Source of the DNA: Halomicronema sp. CCY15110
GTDB taxonomy: Bacteria; Cyanobacteriota; Cyanobacteriia; Phormidesmidales; Phormidesmidaceae
DNA length: 55,142 bases
Assembly (NCBI RefSeq): GCF_016888165.1
Contig: NZ_JACSWC010000423.1
Span: 1 to 55,142 of the forward strand
Direction: 5' to 3'
Shown: piece by piece, positions 25,978 through 34,503 of the stretch
Numbering within the stretch: the stretch's first letter is position 1
How the letters are laid out: every line of letters starts with the position of its first letter
Program-made: the position numbers and the translations under genes
The notes under the pieces: model-generated
Database searches by the model: none
What the model saw: the letters and a program-made list of their open reading frames with translations, nothing else
Told to the model about the DNA's origin: nothing

Positions 25978-27525
25978 TCAGTCTTTTGCTTTTGCCTTGG
26001 CGGCTGCCGTCACTTCTAAATGCGGATAATGGAGGGCCAGCGCCGCCCGGAAACTCGCCAGGGTAACCGTCGCCCGCTGGCGAGATTGCAGGTCGAGTTC
26101 GATGGTCTGGGCCAGGGTGCAAATCTCGCCCCCCGTGAGGGGAAGCTGTTGCGCGATCGCCCGCCAGTCCAATTGATGGGTTTTGATCTTGGGCGCAAAT
26201 GCCCGTTCCCAGAGTTGCTGACGCGCTTTAACATTAGGGCGCGGTAGGGTCAGCACGGCATCAAACTTTTGTCGCCAGTGGGGCAAAACCTGATGGGCGG
26301 CGGTGGTGACCACCAGGGTGAGGCCAAACTGTAGTCGCCACTGCCACCATTGATGCAGCCAAGGGGTTTCGACTTGTGATTGCCGCCCAAACCACAGCTC
26401 GCCCTGTTTCACTAGCAGCAAACTACAGGTTTCACTGGGGGAAGCCGTCAGGCTGTCGGGATAGTCTTCGGGGGTCAGTGTTTCTAGCTCGACGCTCGAG
26501 AGGGGCACCTGCATGTCACTCGCGATCGCCTGAGCCGCCGTGGTTTTGCCCGTGCCCGGTGCCCCCACCAGCAACACCATGAAGCCAGGAATCGCGGTCT
26601 CATGATGACGAGCGATCGCCTGACGTCCCAGATATTGCAATTGGCGGATCACCGCTTTAGGCAACACCAAATCATTCCACGTGGGCGCGATCGCGGGGAT
26701 GGGAACTGCCGACTCATCAACACTCATCGGCTGGTCAGGGATCACCGCCAGCGGCACAAATGCGGTCGAGGGGGATTGACTCGCGGTGACCGCTGACGGT
26801 TCTGGCCGGTCTGACACCGGGGCTAGTGCCGACGATGCCAGCAGAGCTTCCAGGGTGGCGGCGGTGGGATAGTCCGCCAGTAGAAAGTTGGCTAAGGCAT
26901 CACTGACCCGCACCTGCTGGCTCAGCAGCGTGCCGTCTTCATCGCCGATCCACTCCAGCAAGCCGCGATTGACCAGAGAATGGCTGGCCGTGAGGCGGGT
27001 GCGGGCTTGCTGCCAGTCTTGGTCGTTGCGACACAGCAACCGCAGGCAGAGATCGACCGTGGGCAAGTCGGCGAGGGCACCTTCTTCTTCTTGCAGATAA
27101 TCGTATAGGCGACCATAGCGACGATTAATTTCGGGGGCGATCGCCATCAGTACCAGATTTTTCTCGACTTCTGAGAGTTGCAGGCGATCGCGCAGTGACG
27201 GTAAGGCCAGGACGATGCTGGCTTGTTGCGCCGCCTGCACCCGCAGCTGCAACTGTTGACTGTAGCTGGCCTGGTTGGGCGCAGCTTGGGGGTGTCGTTT
27301 GGGCGGCGGGCCTTCGCGGTCATCAATGCCGCGATTCACAGTGATAATCCCTTTCCACCAGTGGCTAGTGATCTGATCGACGGTGGCGCTCGACACGTGA
27401 TGCACCGCTTTGTCATCCTGGCGTTTGCGGGCTACCGCCATCATCAACATGCGATCGAGCCAGCGCAACTCGGTTTTCAGGTAAGCCCAGTTATTCTCAA
27501 ACGGCTGCACCCCATTACTGCTCAT
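25978..27525 (-). CDS. Winged-helix AAA ATPase, weak Walker B
   Basis: 515 residues. Residues 10-230 are a helical and winged-helix-like region (LSEVEKNLVLMAIAPEINRR, LPTVDLCLRLLCRNDQDW). Residues 285-500 are an AAA domain with Walker A GAPGTGKT (321-328) and an arginine-rich second half (HWRQKFDAVLTLPRP). The Walker B position reads SLLLVKQGELWFG, without the usual paired acidic residues. The layout resembles ATPases found with contractile injection systems, but no sheath, tube or baseplate gene is here. ATG 27525 overlaps the stop of the VOC gene, so both form one transcript. Role unknown. Confidence 0.75.
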   Translation of the reverse strand: MSSNGVQPFENNWAYLKTELRWLDRMLMMAVARKRQDDKAVHHVSSATVDQITSHWWKGIITVNRGIDDREGPPPKRHPQAAPNQASYSQQLQLRVQAAQQASIVLALPSLRDRLQLSEVEKNLVLMAIAPEINRRYGRLYDYLQEEEGALADLPTVDLCLRLLCRNDQDWQQARTRLTASHSLVNRGLLEWIGDEDGTLLSQQVRVSDALANFLLADYPTAATLEALLASSALAPVSDRPEPSAVTASQSPSTAFVPLAVIPDQPMSVDESAVPIPAIAPTWNDLVLPKAVIRQLQYLGRQAIARHHETAIPGFMVLLVGAPGTGKTTAAQAIASDMQVPLSSVELETLTPEDYPDSLTASPSETCSLLLVKQGELWFGRQSQVETPWLHQWWQWRLQFGLTLVVTTAAHQVLPHWRQKFDAVLTLPRPNVKARQQLWERAFAPKIKTHQLDWRAIAQQLPLTGGEICTLAQTIELDLQSRQRATVTLASFRAALALHYPHLEVTAAAKAKAKD

Positions 27526-27959
27526 GCTGTCATCATCCGCAAAAACTCCAGTGGCAGGCCATCAGCATCGGCAATAAAGGCCACCTCATACACGCGATCG
27601 CCGATCATTTGCTGCTGCGGCGGTAGCAACACCTGGAGGGGCGCGACCTCGGTCGCCAGTTGGTGAGAGGCGTGCTCAAATTGCTTTGACAGCGATTCTA
27701 GCCAATTTGGCAGACTCGCGACGGTTTCTGTTAAGTCAAACGACAAATGGTAATACCCGGTGTAGTGTTCGTCGTGAAAACAGTCGGGCGCAGGCTGCGG
27801 TTCAGGAATTTGCAATAATTCAATGCGGCCCTGTAATCCCGTCATCCAGCAGGCCAGGGTAATGCCAGCGGTAAATTGGGTTTCCATCTCAAACCCCAGC
27901 AGCGAATAAAAGGCGATCGCGCGATGAATGTTAGCGGTACGGATGGAAGCGTGATGCAT
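27522..27959 (-). CDS. VOC superfamily (glyoxalase-like) protein
   Basis: 145 residues. It opens with HHASIRTANIHRAIAFYSLLGFEME, the vicinal-oxygen-chelate beta-alpha-beta start, and closes with VYEVAFIADADGLPLEFLR, whose Glu is a usual metal ligand. HLSFDLTE supplies a likely His ligand. Such proteins are metal-dependent lyases, dioxygenases or resistance proteins; the reaction is not readable. The start is placed at ATG 27959. Its stop overlaps the AAA ATPase start by four bases. Confidence 0.82.
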   Translation of the reverse strand: MHHASIRTANIHRAIAFYSLLGFEMETQFTAGITLACWMTGLQGRIELLQIPEPQPAPDCFHDEHYTGYYHLSFDLTETVASLPNWLESLSKQFEHASHQLATEVAPLQVLLPPQQQMIGDRVYEVAFIADADGLPLEFLRMMTA

Positions 27960-28135
27960 AAAGAAACTAATAATTGGCCTAGCCAAGACTGATCAGAGGC
28001 TGCAGCGCTGCTACCTGCTCCAGAACGTTAGCAGGGGATGGCGTACGCCTACTCTGTGATCCCTCTCCCAAAGAACGAGGAACATCCCGCTGGATGGGTG
28101 GATTGGTCGCGAGACTTGTGCCACTGTTTAATAGC

Positions 28136-28645
28136 CTATTCAAACAGGCGGAAGTAAGGATAGCGCACGGGCACACCGGGCTCTTTCTCTAAGTTGAAAT
28201 TAATGACATTCCAACAGGGATCTTCGTCCGAAGGGGAACTAAATTCCACGGGCAAGCCATACAGCCGTGGGGTCGTCCCTTCACTATGACCCCGCCAAGG
28301 CGCACTTCGCTCTAAATAGGCCTTGACCAACTCTTGATAGCGCTGGGCAATAATCACTCGCGTGGCTCGATAGCCTTGGGTGTACAGTCGATCTAGCGCT
28401 TCGTGAATTTCAAATCGAATGCCGTCGGGGTGAGTATGCTGGCGATACCATTCACCCTCCCATTGCCGCCAATGACGACCCGACTGTAAGTGCACTAATT
28501 CTTTATCGTCGGGGTTAGCCTCAAAGGCCCCGTGCCGCTGACACAAATAAGTATCCGTCAAAGTCAGCGCCGGAATCTTTTGCCGACAGTGAGGACATTT
28601 GATCTCAGGGCCAAAGATCGGATATTGCAGGGCTGGGTTAACCAT
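28136..28645 (-). CDS. TIGR02652 cyanobacterial zinc-ribbon protein
   Basis: 169 residues of a family found essentially only in cyanobacteria. The N-terminus has CPHC and, 18 residues on, CQRH, which together look like a zinc site. The conserved run GRHWRQWEGEWYRQHTHPDG and FEIHEALDRLYTQGYRATRV follow. Function unknown. ATG 28645 is the natural start. It is divergent from the gamma carbonic anhydrase. Confidence 0.88.
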   Translation of the reverse strand: MVNPALQYPIFGPEIKCPHCRQKIPALTLTDTYLCQRHGAFEANPDDKELVHLQSGRHWRQWEGEWYRQHTHPDGIRFEIHEALDRLYTQGYRATRVIIAQRYQELVKAYLERSAPWRGHSEGTTPRLYGLPVEFSSPSDEDPCWNVINFNLEKEPGVPVRYPYFRLFE

Positions 28646-28746
28646 GTAGCAAGCGGCTGAAGGAGGCAGTCCAACGGAATCCAGTAGCCGTATTATAGCG
28701 GTGGAAATGATGCTTCCACCGTGCAGTCTCTATAAAGCTTTGGTCA

Positions 28747-29295
28747 ATGACAGATTTTTTAGCTCCGATTTTATCTGCGCCAGGAAAATTGTGGCCCGTG
28801 CCAGATATTTCGCCAGCGGCGTTTGTGGCCCCTGGCGCAGCCATTATTGGCCAAGTCACCCTCGCTCCGGGCAGTAGTGTGTGGTACGGCGCAGTGCTGC
28901 GCGGCGATGTTGAAACGATCACCGTGGGGGCAGCCACCAATATTCAAGATGGGGCGGTGCTGCATGGGGATCCGGGCCAGCCGACCGTGCTAGAGGCCCA
29001 TGTCACGGTGGGGCATCGCGCCGTGATTCACAGCGCCCACATCGAAGCGGGGTGTCTGATCGGCATTGGGGCCATTGTGCTGAATGGGGTGCGCGTGGGG
29101 GCGGGCAGCATTGTCGGGGCGGGGGCTTTGGTGACGAAGGATGTGCCGCCGCGATCGCTCGTCGTCGGCGTGCCCGCCAAGGTGATTCGCCCAGTCTCTG
29201 AGGCTGAAGCCGCTGACCTCATTCAACATGCGGAAAAATATCACCAACTGGCCCTCGCCCACGCGGGCAAGGCAGAAAATCTGGGGTTTGCATAA
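28747..29295 (+). CDS. Gamma-class carbonic anhydrase family protein
   Basis: 182 residues forming a left-handed beta-helix of hexapeptide repeats ([20 protein letters not shown] onwards) and a C-terminal helix. Zinc ligands of gamma carbonic anhydrases are visible as His in VLHGD, GHRAVIH and SAHIE. The family interconverts carbon dioxide and bicarbonate, though many such paralogues are untested. In a cyanobacterium it may support inorganic carbon handling or be an inactive relative. CcmM-type RubisCO-binding repeats are absent, so it is not the carboxysome protein. Confidence 0.88.
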   Translation: MTDFLAPILSAPGKLWPVPDISPAAFVAPGAAIIGQVTLAPGSSVWYGAVLRGDVETITVGAATNIQDGAVLHGDPGQPTVLEAHVTVGHRAVIHSAHIEAGCLIGIGAIVLNGVRVGAGSIVGAGALVTKDVPPRSLVVGVPAKVIRPVSEAEAADLIQHAEKYHQLALAHAGKAENLGFA

Positions 29296-29394
29296 GTCCC
29301 AAGGATTGTGAGTCGAAGTTCAATTATGATATAGAGAGATTATGAGAAAAGTGTGACATCACATTAAGTCACTTATTTTTTAGGAGGTTTGGCG

Positions 29395-29517
29395 ATGGAT
29401 TGGAGAATTGTGGTCGTGTTGGCACCCGTGGGTTTGGCTGCAAGCTGGGCAATCTTTAACATTGGCAAAGCTGCCCTGGGTCAGCTCCAGACTTTCTTGA
29501 ATAATCGCGAGGCTTAA
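29395..29517 (+). CDS. psbY: Photosystem II protein PsbY
   Basis: A 40-residue single-helix thylakoid membrane protein. MDWRIVVVLAPVGLAASWAI followed by FNIGKAALGQ is the PsbY pattern (DWR start, Trp in the helix, FNIG). It is a peripheral low-mass subunit near cytochrome b559. AGGAGG at 29382-29387 gives a strong start at ATG 29395. A terminator follows at 29565, so the gene is monocistronic. Too short for many automatic annotations. Confidence 0.93.
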   Translation: MDWRIVVVLAPVGLAASWAIFNIGKAALGQLQTFLNNREA

Positions 29518-29564
29518 AGCCTGACTGGGTCACCTGCGGGGACTTCATAGTTTTTGGGATTAAG

Positions 29565-29600
29565 TGCAGGCTCTTCGGATGAATGAGGAGCCTGCATTTT
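29565..29600 (+). terminator. Rho-independent terminator of psbY
   Basis: TGCAGGCTC (29565-29573) pairs perfectly with GAGCCTGCA (29588-29596) and is followed by TTTT. It is 48 bp after the psbY stop. Confidence 0.8.
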
Positions 29601-29692
29601 GGCATTTTCAGACATTGTTGAACATCCGGCTGATTTGGCCACGACTGGCTTTTAAGGAATCTGCAACTCACTAAAGTACCCGATCAATCCGG

Positions 29693-29741
29693 TTTCGACT
29701 CCGCTCAACCTAACGGTATCGAGAATGAAGCGGAGTCGAAA
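29693..29741. repeat. 13-bp perfect inverted repeat, dispersed family
   Basis: TTTCGACTCCGCT (29693-29705) and AGCGGAGTCGAAA (29729-29741) form a perfect stem around 23 bases. The left arm is the same sequence as at 43-58. It lies upstream of glcE. Confidence 0.65.
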
Positions 29742-29900
29742 CTCAGTCCATGGGGCTCTTAGTTGCGCGTCAGTCTCGAGGCATGGCAGGGTCAGTCTTC
29801 TACTGGCGCTGACAGGGATTGGGCCGGCTGCCCCGGTGACGACGCAGTGAGGACGGCTGCACAGCTTACACTGAGAGACGGTGAGGTTCGGAATTGTGCT

Positions 29901-31208
29901 ATGGGGTCGATCGCCCAAACGGTGGAATCTATTTTGGGGGCGGCTCAGGTCACCCCGTGGGAGTCGGTGGCGGAGCCGTGGTTAAGGGCGGTCAGGAGTG
30001 CGATCGCCTCGGAGACTCAGCCTGAATGTATCGCTTTTCCCACAACGCCCGCCGAGATGGCCGCAGTCGTGGCTTGTGCACACCAAAATCGGTGGCGCAT
30101 CCTGCCCTGTGGGCACGGCAGCAAGTTGGCCTGGGGCAACCGAGTGACTGGGGCCGATCTGGTGATCAGCACTCAGCACTTAAATCAAGTGATTGAACAT
30201 GCCGCAGGTGATTTGACGGTCACCGCCCAAGCCGGGGTCAGTTTCGCGAACTTACAGGCGCAACTGCTGGCAACTCGACAATTTCTCGCGATCGATCCGG
30301 CGTATCCTGACGCCGCTACCCTGGGGGGCATGGTGGCGACGCGGGATACGGGGGCACTGCGGCAGCGCTATGGCGGCATCCGGGACCTGCTGATTGGCAT
30401 CTCGTTTGTGCGGCATGACGGCAAAATCGCCAAGGCCGGGGGCCGCGTGGTGAAAAATGTGGCGGGTTACGACCTGATGAAGCTGATGACGGGGTCCTTT
30501 GGCACGCTGGGCATTTTGACGCAACTGACCCTGCGGACGTATCCACAATCAGAAACGTCGCAAACGGTGTTGTTGACGGGTCAGGCCCAGGCCATACAGT
30601 CCGCAACTGCGGCGATTTTGACTTCATCACTTACGCCTGTGGCGATGGATGTGGTTTCGACCCACTTATTGCCGTCGTCTCCGGCGGAGACGTTGGGGCT
30701 GGCGCTCCAGTTTCAGAGCATTGCGGCGGGAGTGGCGGAACAGGTCGAGCGCTTGCAGGCGATCGCTCAAGCGCACCAACTCCAAACTCAAATATTCACC
30801 GACACCGCCGATGCCCAATTTTGGCAGGGGCTGGGCGATACCCTGTTTGCCCCGTCGAACGATGCGGTGGCGATCGCCAAACTCGGCATCCTGCCAGCCC
30901 AAGCCGTGCCCCTGCTGAACTTTTTGGAACAGACCTTGGCGGCAGATTCCTGGAAAGCTCGCATTCATGCCAGCAGCGGCATCGGGACGCTACGCCTGAA
31001 CGCCGCCGCAAATTCTGTCCAGGCACTGCAAACGGTGCGATCGCACTGTCAAGCCGCCCAGGGGTATCTCAACCTGCTGACGGCACCGACCGAGTGGCGC
31101 ACCAGCCTGGATGCATGGGGACTGGCCCCCGCGACCAAACTCCTCATGCAGCGGTTACGTCAGAATTTTGACCCGACTCACCAGTTCAGTCCCGGTCGCA
31201 TGGGTTAA
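29901..31208 (+). CDS. glcE: Glycolate dehydrogenase FAD-binding subunit GlcE
   Basis: 435 residues. It is the FAD-domain partner in the glycolate dehydrogenase complex that oxidises photorespiratory glycolate to glyoxylate. The FAD_binding_4 fold shows in VVACAHQNRWRILPCGHGSK, DLTVTAQAGVSFANLQAQL and DPAYPDAATLGGMVATRDTG. The GlcE hallmark is GGRVVKNVAGYDLMKLMTGS. ATG 29901 starts the conserved part; open codons back to 29763 run through repeat-flanking sequence and look unrelated. The partner glcF lies 1.2 kb downstream, separated by two small genes. glcD is not in the window. Confidence 0.9.
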   Translation: MGSIAQTVESILGAAQVTPWESVAEPWLRAVRSAIASETQPECIAFPTTPAEMAAVVACAHQNRWRILPCGHGSKLAWGNRVTGADLVISTQHLNQVIEHAAGDLTVTAQAGVSFANLQAQLLATRQFLAIDPAYPDAATLGGMVATRDTGALRQRYGGIRDLLIGISFVRHDGKIAKAGGRVVKNVAGYDLMKLMTGSFGTLGILTQLTLRTYPQSETSQTVLLTGQAQAIQSATAAILTSSLTPVAMDVVSTHLLPSSPAETLGLALQFQSIAAGVAEQVERLQAIAQAHQLQTQIFTDTADAQFWQGLGDTLFAPSNDAVAIAKLGILPAQAVPLLNFLEQTLAADSWKARIHASSGIGTLRLNAAANSVQALQTVRSHCQAAQGYLNLLTAPTEWRTSLDAWGLAPATKLLMQRLRQNFDPTHQFSPGRMG

Positions 31209-31354
31209 GCGGCGACATTCGTTTACCGCACTTCAGTGACCGAGCGCGTCCAGCGCCGCATTCCCTTTCTATGCAGAAGCATTGCGGCAACATCCACTGA
31301 CTTCAAAGTATTCATATAATGGCCTCGTTCTCATGCCCTGAGGAGGTCGCTCTA

Positions 31355-31789
31355 ATGTCCCTTGGCCCCGTCGAAATGTTGCTGGTGAAATTTCCCGGCA
31401 ACCAATTCACTGGTGAAATTGTGCCAGCTTTGCAAGAACTGGTGGACAATAATACCGTCCGCATTCTCGATCTACTGTTTATCAAAAAAGACGCGGATGG
31501 CAGTTTGACCATCATCGAAGTGGATGAAGTGGACGAAGATGAGGTGTACGACGCCGTTGACCCGCTGGTGCCAGAGGTCAACGGTTTCCTGTCAGAAAGC
31601 GACGCCATCACCCTGGCGCAATCTTTAGAAACGAATTCCTCGGCGGCCCTGCTACTGTTTGAAAATGTTTGGGCTACCCGCTTCCGGGATGCGATCGTCA
31701 ACGCTAATGGACAAGTGCTGTTGAGTGAGCGCATTCCGCACAGCGTGATCGAAGCCCTGAGCGTCGAGCAACCAGAACCGATCGCTTAG
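31355..31789 (+). CDS. DUF6325 family protein, short form
   Basis: 144 residues from ATG 31355, which follows GAGGAGG at 31340-31346. The whole protein is the DUF6325 domain: GPVEMLLVKFPGNQFTGEI, TVRILDLLFIKKDADGSL, ALLLFENVWATRFRDAIV. It is a paralogue of the N-terminal part of the gene at 7286-8086. Function unknown. It is followed 53 bp later by a SHOCT-domain gene, a frequent companion in bacteria. Confidence 0.88.
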   Translation: MSLGPVEMLLVKFPGNQFTGEIVPALQELVDNNTVRILDLLFIKKDADGSLTIIEVDEVDEDEVYDAVDPLVPEVNGFLSESDAITLAQSLETNSSAALLLFENVWATRFRDAIVNANGQVLLSERIPHSVIEALSVEQPEPIA

Positions 31790-31842
31790 GTTGGCCGTTT
31801 AGATTTAGTTAAGACCTCCATCAATTCATTAGGAGTTTTGTT

Positions 31843-32247
31843 ATGCCCCGTAGAGGAAGACGTGGTCCCACGGTCAATGTGCAACGTCAAGGACCTGGCT
31901 TAGTCCGGACAATGGCCCGCACTGCTGTGATTTCCGGGACGGCGACTGCCACCTCCCGAGCGGTGGGCGGTGCGATGGACGGCCGCTCTCAGCAGGCTCA
32001 GCAACAGCAGGTCGCCAATAATGCCGCAATGCAATCGCAAGTGGAACTAGAGCAAATGCGGGCCGACATGGCGGCTATGCAGGCGCAGCAGGCGATGGCG
32101 GCAACGCCCATGCCAGCGGCGGCAGCACCGGCGGCGACCAGTGATGACCTGCTGGGTCAACTCCAAAAGCTGGCCGACCTGAAAGCCGCAGGAGTTCTCA
32201 CGGATGAAGAGTTTCAGCTCGCTAAGGCAAAATTGTTAGCAGGCTAA
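31843..32247 (+). CDS. SHOCT domain protein
   Basis: 134 residues. A basic N-terminus (PRRGRRGPTVNVQRQGPGLV) and an Ala- and Gln-rich middle (about residues 45-98) precede a C-terminal SHOCT domain: DLLGQLQKLADLKAAGVLTD then EEFQLAKAKLLAG. SHOCT is a short oligomerisation module. AGGAG precedes ATG 31843. It is likely co-transcribed with the DUF6325 gene; a hairpin follows at 32258. Confidence 0.88.
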   Translation: MPRRGRRGPTVNVQRQGPGLVRTMARTAVISGTATATSRAVGGAMDGRSQQAQQQQVANNAAMQSQVELEQMRADMAAMQAQQAMAATPMPAAAAPAATSDDLLGQLQKLADLKAAGVLTDEEFQLAKAKLLAG

Positions 32248-32257
32248 GGTGTGAGCG

Positions 32258-32293
32258 GCGCTTGCTGTCTGGTGATCGCGAGACAGCAAGCGC
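32258..32293. terminator. 13-bp perfect hairpin after the DUF6325-SHOCT pair
   Basis: GCGCTTGCTGTCT (32258-32270) pairs with AGACAGCAAGCGC (32281-32293) around a ten-base loop. No T-run follows, so it may protect the transcript end or terminate with help. Confidence 0.5.
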
Positions 32294-32418
32294 TGATCCG
32301 TTGGCTGAAAAAGGGAACGGGGCTGGGCAAATGATCACGATTGAAAGATGATCCCCCGCGATCGCGAAAGCAACACGGTACGCTGGAAACTACTGACACA
32401 CAGCATGCGATCGCCCCT

Positions 32419-33795
32419 ATGCAAACGGCTGATTCTCCCAATTCTTCCCCCGCTCACTCGGCTCAGCAGCCCAGTCCACTTTCATCAGATCAAGGCTTTG
32501 ACCCGCAGCATCCGCCCGAGCAGGGGCTGATTGATGCCTGTGTACACTGTGGCTTTTGTCTGACGACCTGCCCCAGTTATCGCGTCATCGGCAAAGAAAT
32601 GGACTCGCCTCGGGGTCGCATTTATCTGATGGATGCAATTAATCAGGGAGAGGTGCCATTTTCAGAAACGGCAGTGGAACATTTCGACTCTTGCTTGGGC
32701 TGTCTGGCCTGTACAACGTCCTGTCCGTCGGGCGTGCAATACGACCAGTTGATTGCCGCAGTGCGGCCCCAGGTCAAGCGGAATCATCCGCGATCGCTCC
32801 CCGCTAACCTCTTTCGCGCCCTGATTTTCCAGCTCTTTCCCTATCCCGATCGCATTCGCCTGCTGCTGACGCCGCTCGGCCTTTACCAAAAACTCGGCCT
32901 GTCGAAACTGGTGCAGGGGTCAGGGCTATTGCAGCGGCTATCGCCCCATCTCGCTGCGATGGAGTCGCTGTTGCCGACGGTCACCGCCAAGTCGTTTCAA
33001 GACAATTTGCCGGAGGTGATTCCGGCCCAGGGTGAGCAGCGCTATCGGGTGGGCATGATTTTGGGCTGTGTGCAGCGGGTCTTTTTCTCCGATGTGAATG
33101 AGGCCACCGCGCGGGTGCTCTCGGCGAACGGTTGCGAAATCGTCATTCCCCGGAGTCAGGGCTGCTGTTCGGCGCTGCCCGCCCACCAGGGCGAAGAGGA
33201 GCAGGCCCAAGCCCTGGCGCGACAGATGATCGACGCTTTCGAGGGCACTGACGTTGACTATGTGGTGATCAACGCGGCGGGCTGCGGCCACACCCTCAAA
33301 GAGTACGGTCACATCTTGCAGGACGATGACGAGTATCGAGATCGCGCGATCGCCTTTTCCGCCAGCGTCCGCGATGTCCATGAGTTTTTGGCGGAAGTGG
33401 GCCTGACGGCAGAACTCCACCCCATCACCGATGGCCCCCTGCCGCTGGTGTATCAAGATGCCTGCCACCTGCTGCATGGTCAAAAAATCAGTGTGCAGCC
33501 CCGGCAAGTGCTCAAGCAAATTCCCCACGTGCAAATCCGGGAACCGGTGGATGCAGCGCTATGCTGCGGCAGTGCGGGGGTTTACAACATGCTGCAACCG
33601 GCTGTGGCGGCAGAACTGGGGCAGATGAAGGCGCAAAGTCTGGTTAATACCGGGGCGCAACTGATCGCCTCGCCCAATCCGGGGTGCTCGCTGCAAATTC
33701 TGAAGCATCTGGAAGATCAAGGACACCATCTCCCACTCATGCACCCCATCGAGCTGCTGGATCGGTCGATTCGCGGTGAAAAGCTGGCAATTTAG
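32419..33795 (+). CDS. glcF: Glycolate dehydrogenase iron-sulfur subunit GlcF
   Basis: 458 residues. Two [4Fe-4S] motifs stand at the N-terminus: CVHCGFCLTTCP (Cys41, 44, 47, 51) and CLGCLACTTSCP (Cys92, 95, 98, 102). Two CCG domains follow, with QGCCSALPAHQGEEEQA, NAAGCGHTLKEYG, YQDACHLLHGQ and ALCCGSAGVYN. GlcF passes electrons from the flavin subunits to the quinone pool. ATG 32419 gives a 30-residue polar leader; upstream codons to 32341 use only a TTG. It functions with GlcE at 29901-31208. Confidence 0.92.
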   Translation: MQTADSPNSSPAHSAQQPSPLSSDQGFDPQHPPEQGLIDACVHCGFCLTTCPSYRVIGKEMDSPRGRIYLMDAINQGEVPFSETAVEHFDSCLGCLACTTSCPSGVQYDQLIAAVRPQVKRNHPRSLPANLFRALIFQLFPYPDRIRLLLTPLGLYQKLGLSKLVQGSGLLQRLSPHLAAMESLLPTVTAKSFQDNLPEVIPAQGEQRYRVGMILGCVQRVFFSDVNEATARVLSANGCEIVIPRSQGCCSALPAHQGEEEQAQALARQMIDAFEGTDVDYVVINAAGCGHTLKEYGHILQDDDEYRDRAIAFSASVRDVHEFLAEVGLTAELHPITDGPLPLVYQDACHLLHGQKISVQPRQVLKQIPHVQIREPVDAALCCGSAGVYNMLQPAVAAELGQMKAQSLVNTGAQLIASPNPGCSLQILKHLEDQGHHLPLMHPIELLDRSIRGEKLAI

Positions 33796-33869
33796 CAGGC
33801 AATTATTAAACTTTTCGACGCAGCGATCGCCCGCAGCAAAAGCAGGGTGTTACAATCAATGCTGACCTA

Positions 33870-33943
33870 GGGCACGTAGCTCAGTTGGATAGAGCATCAG
33901 ATTCCGGTTCTGAGGGTCGGGGGTTCGAATCCCTTCGTGCTCG
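33870..33943 (+). tRNA. tRNA-Arg (CCG)
   Basis: A 74-base cloverleaf. Acceptor stem GGGCACG with CGTGCTC, discriminator G, U8 and A9 in place, D arm around GCTCAGTTGGATAGAGC, anticodon loop TTCCGGT between TCAGA and TCTGA (anticodon CCG), and T arm with GGTTCGAATCC. CCA not encoded. TACAAT at 33851-33856 could be its -10 box. A low-GC island begins just after it; no duplicate of its 3' end was found. Confidence 0.95.
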
Positions 33944-34013
33944 TTGACAAAATATTAGTAACATTGGCGGTTTCTCAGCGAAACGGTTCCATTGAGTGTC
34001 CCGCATTCTCAGG

Positions 34014-34298
34014 TTATGCGTCGTAAATTTTTCCCCGGTAGTTGATGTCGTAGATAAAAATCTCGCCTGTTCCTTTGCGGATTTGGAAAATGACGCGAAT
34101 CTTGCCCACCCGGATACGAGAAAACCCAGTGAGGGTGCCTTTCAGCTTTTTGATATCAAGTTCTTCGGGGGGATAAACTTGCTGGGTTTCTAAGCAGGTC
34201 TTGAGAATGCCGATTTTAGCGATGATGGCTTGGCGGCTATTGTCATCGACTTTTTTGAGAAACTTCTCGGCTGATTTACTGAGCTTGATCTGCATCAT
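34014..34298 (-). CDS. RelE/ParE-superfamily toxin
   Basis: 94 residues. SKSAEKFLKKVDDNSRQAII starts the fold and FSRIRVGKIRVIFQIRKGTG with IFIYDINYRGKIYD ends it, as in RelE-type ribosome-dependent mRNA interferases. The basic residues of the central strands are present. It starts at ATG 34298 (or 34295), inside the end of the upstream antitoxin gene, so the two are coupled. It is expected to cut mRNA when the antitoxin is lost. Confidence 0.85.
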   Translation of the reverse strand: MMQIKLSKSAEKFLKKVDDNSRQAIIAKIGILKTCLETQQVYPPEELDIKKLKGTLTGFSRIRVGKIRVIFQIRKGTGEIFIYDINYRGKIYDA

Positions 34299-34503
34299 CA
34301 AACCAGTCAGTAATGTCAACGAAGTCTGAATCGGGATGGCGCTCTGGAGAAAAGGAGGTTTCGATTTCCGTTTGCTCTTCGTCATCGACATACGGAATGA
34401 GCAGTTCGAAGAATTTGAACCATTCTTCGCGCATCACTTCACGAACGCTTTCTTTGATCAGTGACTTCAAAGCGTTGGCGTCTAGTGAGACAGTGGGTTC
34501 CAT
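34276..34503 (-). CDS. Antitoxin partner of the RelE-type toxin
   Basis: 75 residues from ATG 34503. The N-terminal half is helical (LKSLIKESVREVMREEWFKF) and the C-terminal half very acidic (DDEEQTEIE, DSDFVDITDWFDDAD), suiting a toxin-neutralising tail. It precedes and overlaps the toxin by 23 bases, the usual antitoxin-first order. I cannot assign a named antitoxin family. It probably also represses its own promoter; no operator was identified. Confidence 0.75.
   Translation of the reverse strand: MEPTVSLDANALKSLIKESVREVMREEWFKFFELLIPYVDDEEQTEIETSFSPERHPDSDFVDITDWFDDADQAQ

Noticed and set aside
25978-27525. Part of a contractile injection system
   Set aside because: No sheath, tube, spike or baseplate genes nearby; only the ATPase layout is suggestive.
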